A stretch of 6,007 bases of DNA from assembly GCA_018500005.2 (NCBI GenBank), contig JAHBAP020000292.1, positions 1 through 6,007 on the forward strand, given 5' to 3'. The notes beneath the pieces are model-generated. The model had not been told where the DNA came from. It worked only from the letters and a program-made list of their open reading frames with translations, and made no database searches. The DNA comes from Mycobacterium sp. GTDB taxonomy: Bacteria > Actinomycetota > Actinomycetes > Mycobacteriales > Mycobacteriaceae. The translations under genes were made by a program, and so were the position numbers. Positions 5,864 through 6,007 of the stretch are shown here, piece by piece (the stretch's first letter is position 1; each line of letters starts with the position of its first letter).

Positions 5864-5986
5864 ATGAATCCGGATCCGCAACCCGACTACGACGGCACCG
5901 ACGAAATCGAATACTTCTTCAGCTGGTTGCCCTGGGCTCTTCGCGGGACCGACTGGACCGGCACTCCGGCCTATCCCCCGGTTTAG
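5864..5986 (+). CDS. Small 40-residue protein, unknown function
   Basis: Short open frame ATG to TAG encoding 40 residues, with a strong Shine-Dalgarno sequence AGGGAGG (5851-5857) 6 nt upstream. The peptide is acidic at the start (NPDPQPDYDGTDEIEY) and then aromatic-rich (FFSWLPWALRG, DWTG), ending in TPAYPPV. It has three Trp, two Phe and three Tyr residues, no cysteine, no signal peptide and no convincing membrane helix. It is transcribed divergently from the TetR gene. I do not recognise a family. M. tuberculosis has a small annotated gene (Rv0157A) near the Rv0158 regulator, which could be the counterpart, but I cannot recall its sequence well enough to claim this. The ribosome site, compact frame and non-random composition support a real gene; without a comparison the function stays open. 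The window ends 21 bp after the stop, so any terminator is not visible. Confidence 0.6.
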   Translation: MNPDPQPDYDGTDEIEYFFSWLPWALRGTDWTGTPAYPPV

Positions 5987-6007
5987 AGACCTTTCAGCAG
6001 CACGGTC

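Overview
The window is high-GC DNA, about 96 % coding, and reads as part of a mycobacterial chromosome. The proteins resemble Mycobacterium tuberculosis Mce1-locus proteins almost end to end. That comparison is from memory of those sequences, not from a search. The compact layout and the absence of PE/PPE genes suggest a non-tuberculous, perhaps fast-growing, mycobacterium; this is inference.

Layout: six genes lie head to tail on the minus strand, so transcription runs from about 5734 down to 1. They are a TetR-family regulator (5093-5734), an SRPBCC/START-like protein resembling Rv0164/TB18.5 (4650-5093), the fatty-acyl-CoA ligase fadD5 (2978-4576), the MlaE-type permeases yrbE1A (2080-2862) and yrbE1B (1204-2079), and mce1A (1-1200), which runs off the left edge probably a few codons before its end. 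Most junctions are tight: TGATG overlap, 73 nt, 115 nt, 0 nt (TAG directly followed by ATG) and 3 nt. On the plus strand at the right end is a 40-codon gene (5864-5986) with a strong Shine-Dalgarno site. It diverges from the TetR gene across a 129-bp intergenic region that carries an exact 17-bp tandem duplication.

How the genes work together: Mce1A is one of six MCE-domain subunits (Mce1A-F) that form a periplasm-spanning lipid tunnel. YrbE1A and YrbE1B form the inner-membrane permease, driven by the ATPase MceG encoded elsewhere. The system imports fatty or mycolic acids, and FadD5 is well placed to activate imported acids as CoA thioesters. The TetR protein is a plausible local regulator, and the SRPBCC protein may bind a hydrophobic ligand; both roles are inference.

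The main departures from the M. tuberculosis arrangement are: no GntR regulator gene (mce1R) next to fadD5; the Rv0158-like TetR and Rv0164-like genes fused into one overlapping unit; a Mce1A that lacks the hydrophobic insert recalled for the M. tuberculosis protein; and an A7 run at the 3' end of fadD5 whose -1 frame stays open exactly to the yrbE1A start codon. No RNA genes, insertion sequences or CRISPR arrays are visible. No stretch over 300 bases lacks a gene.
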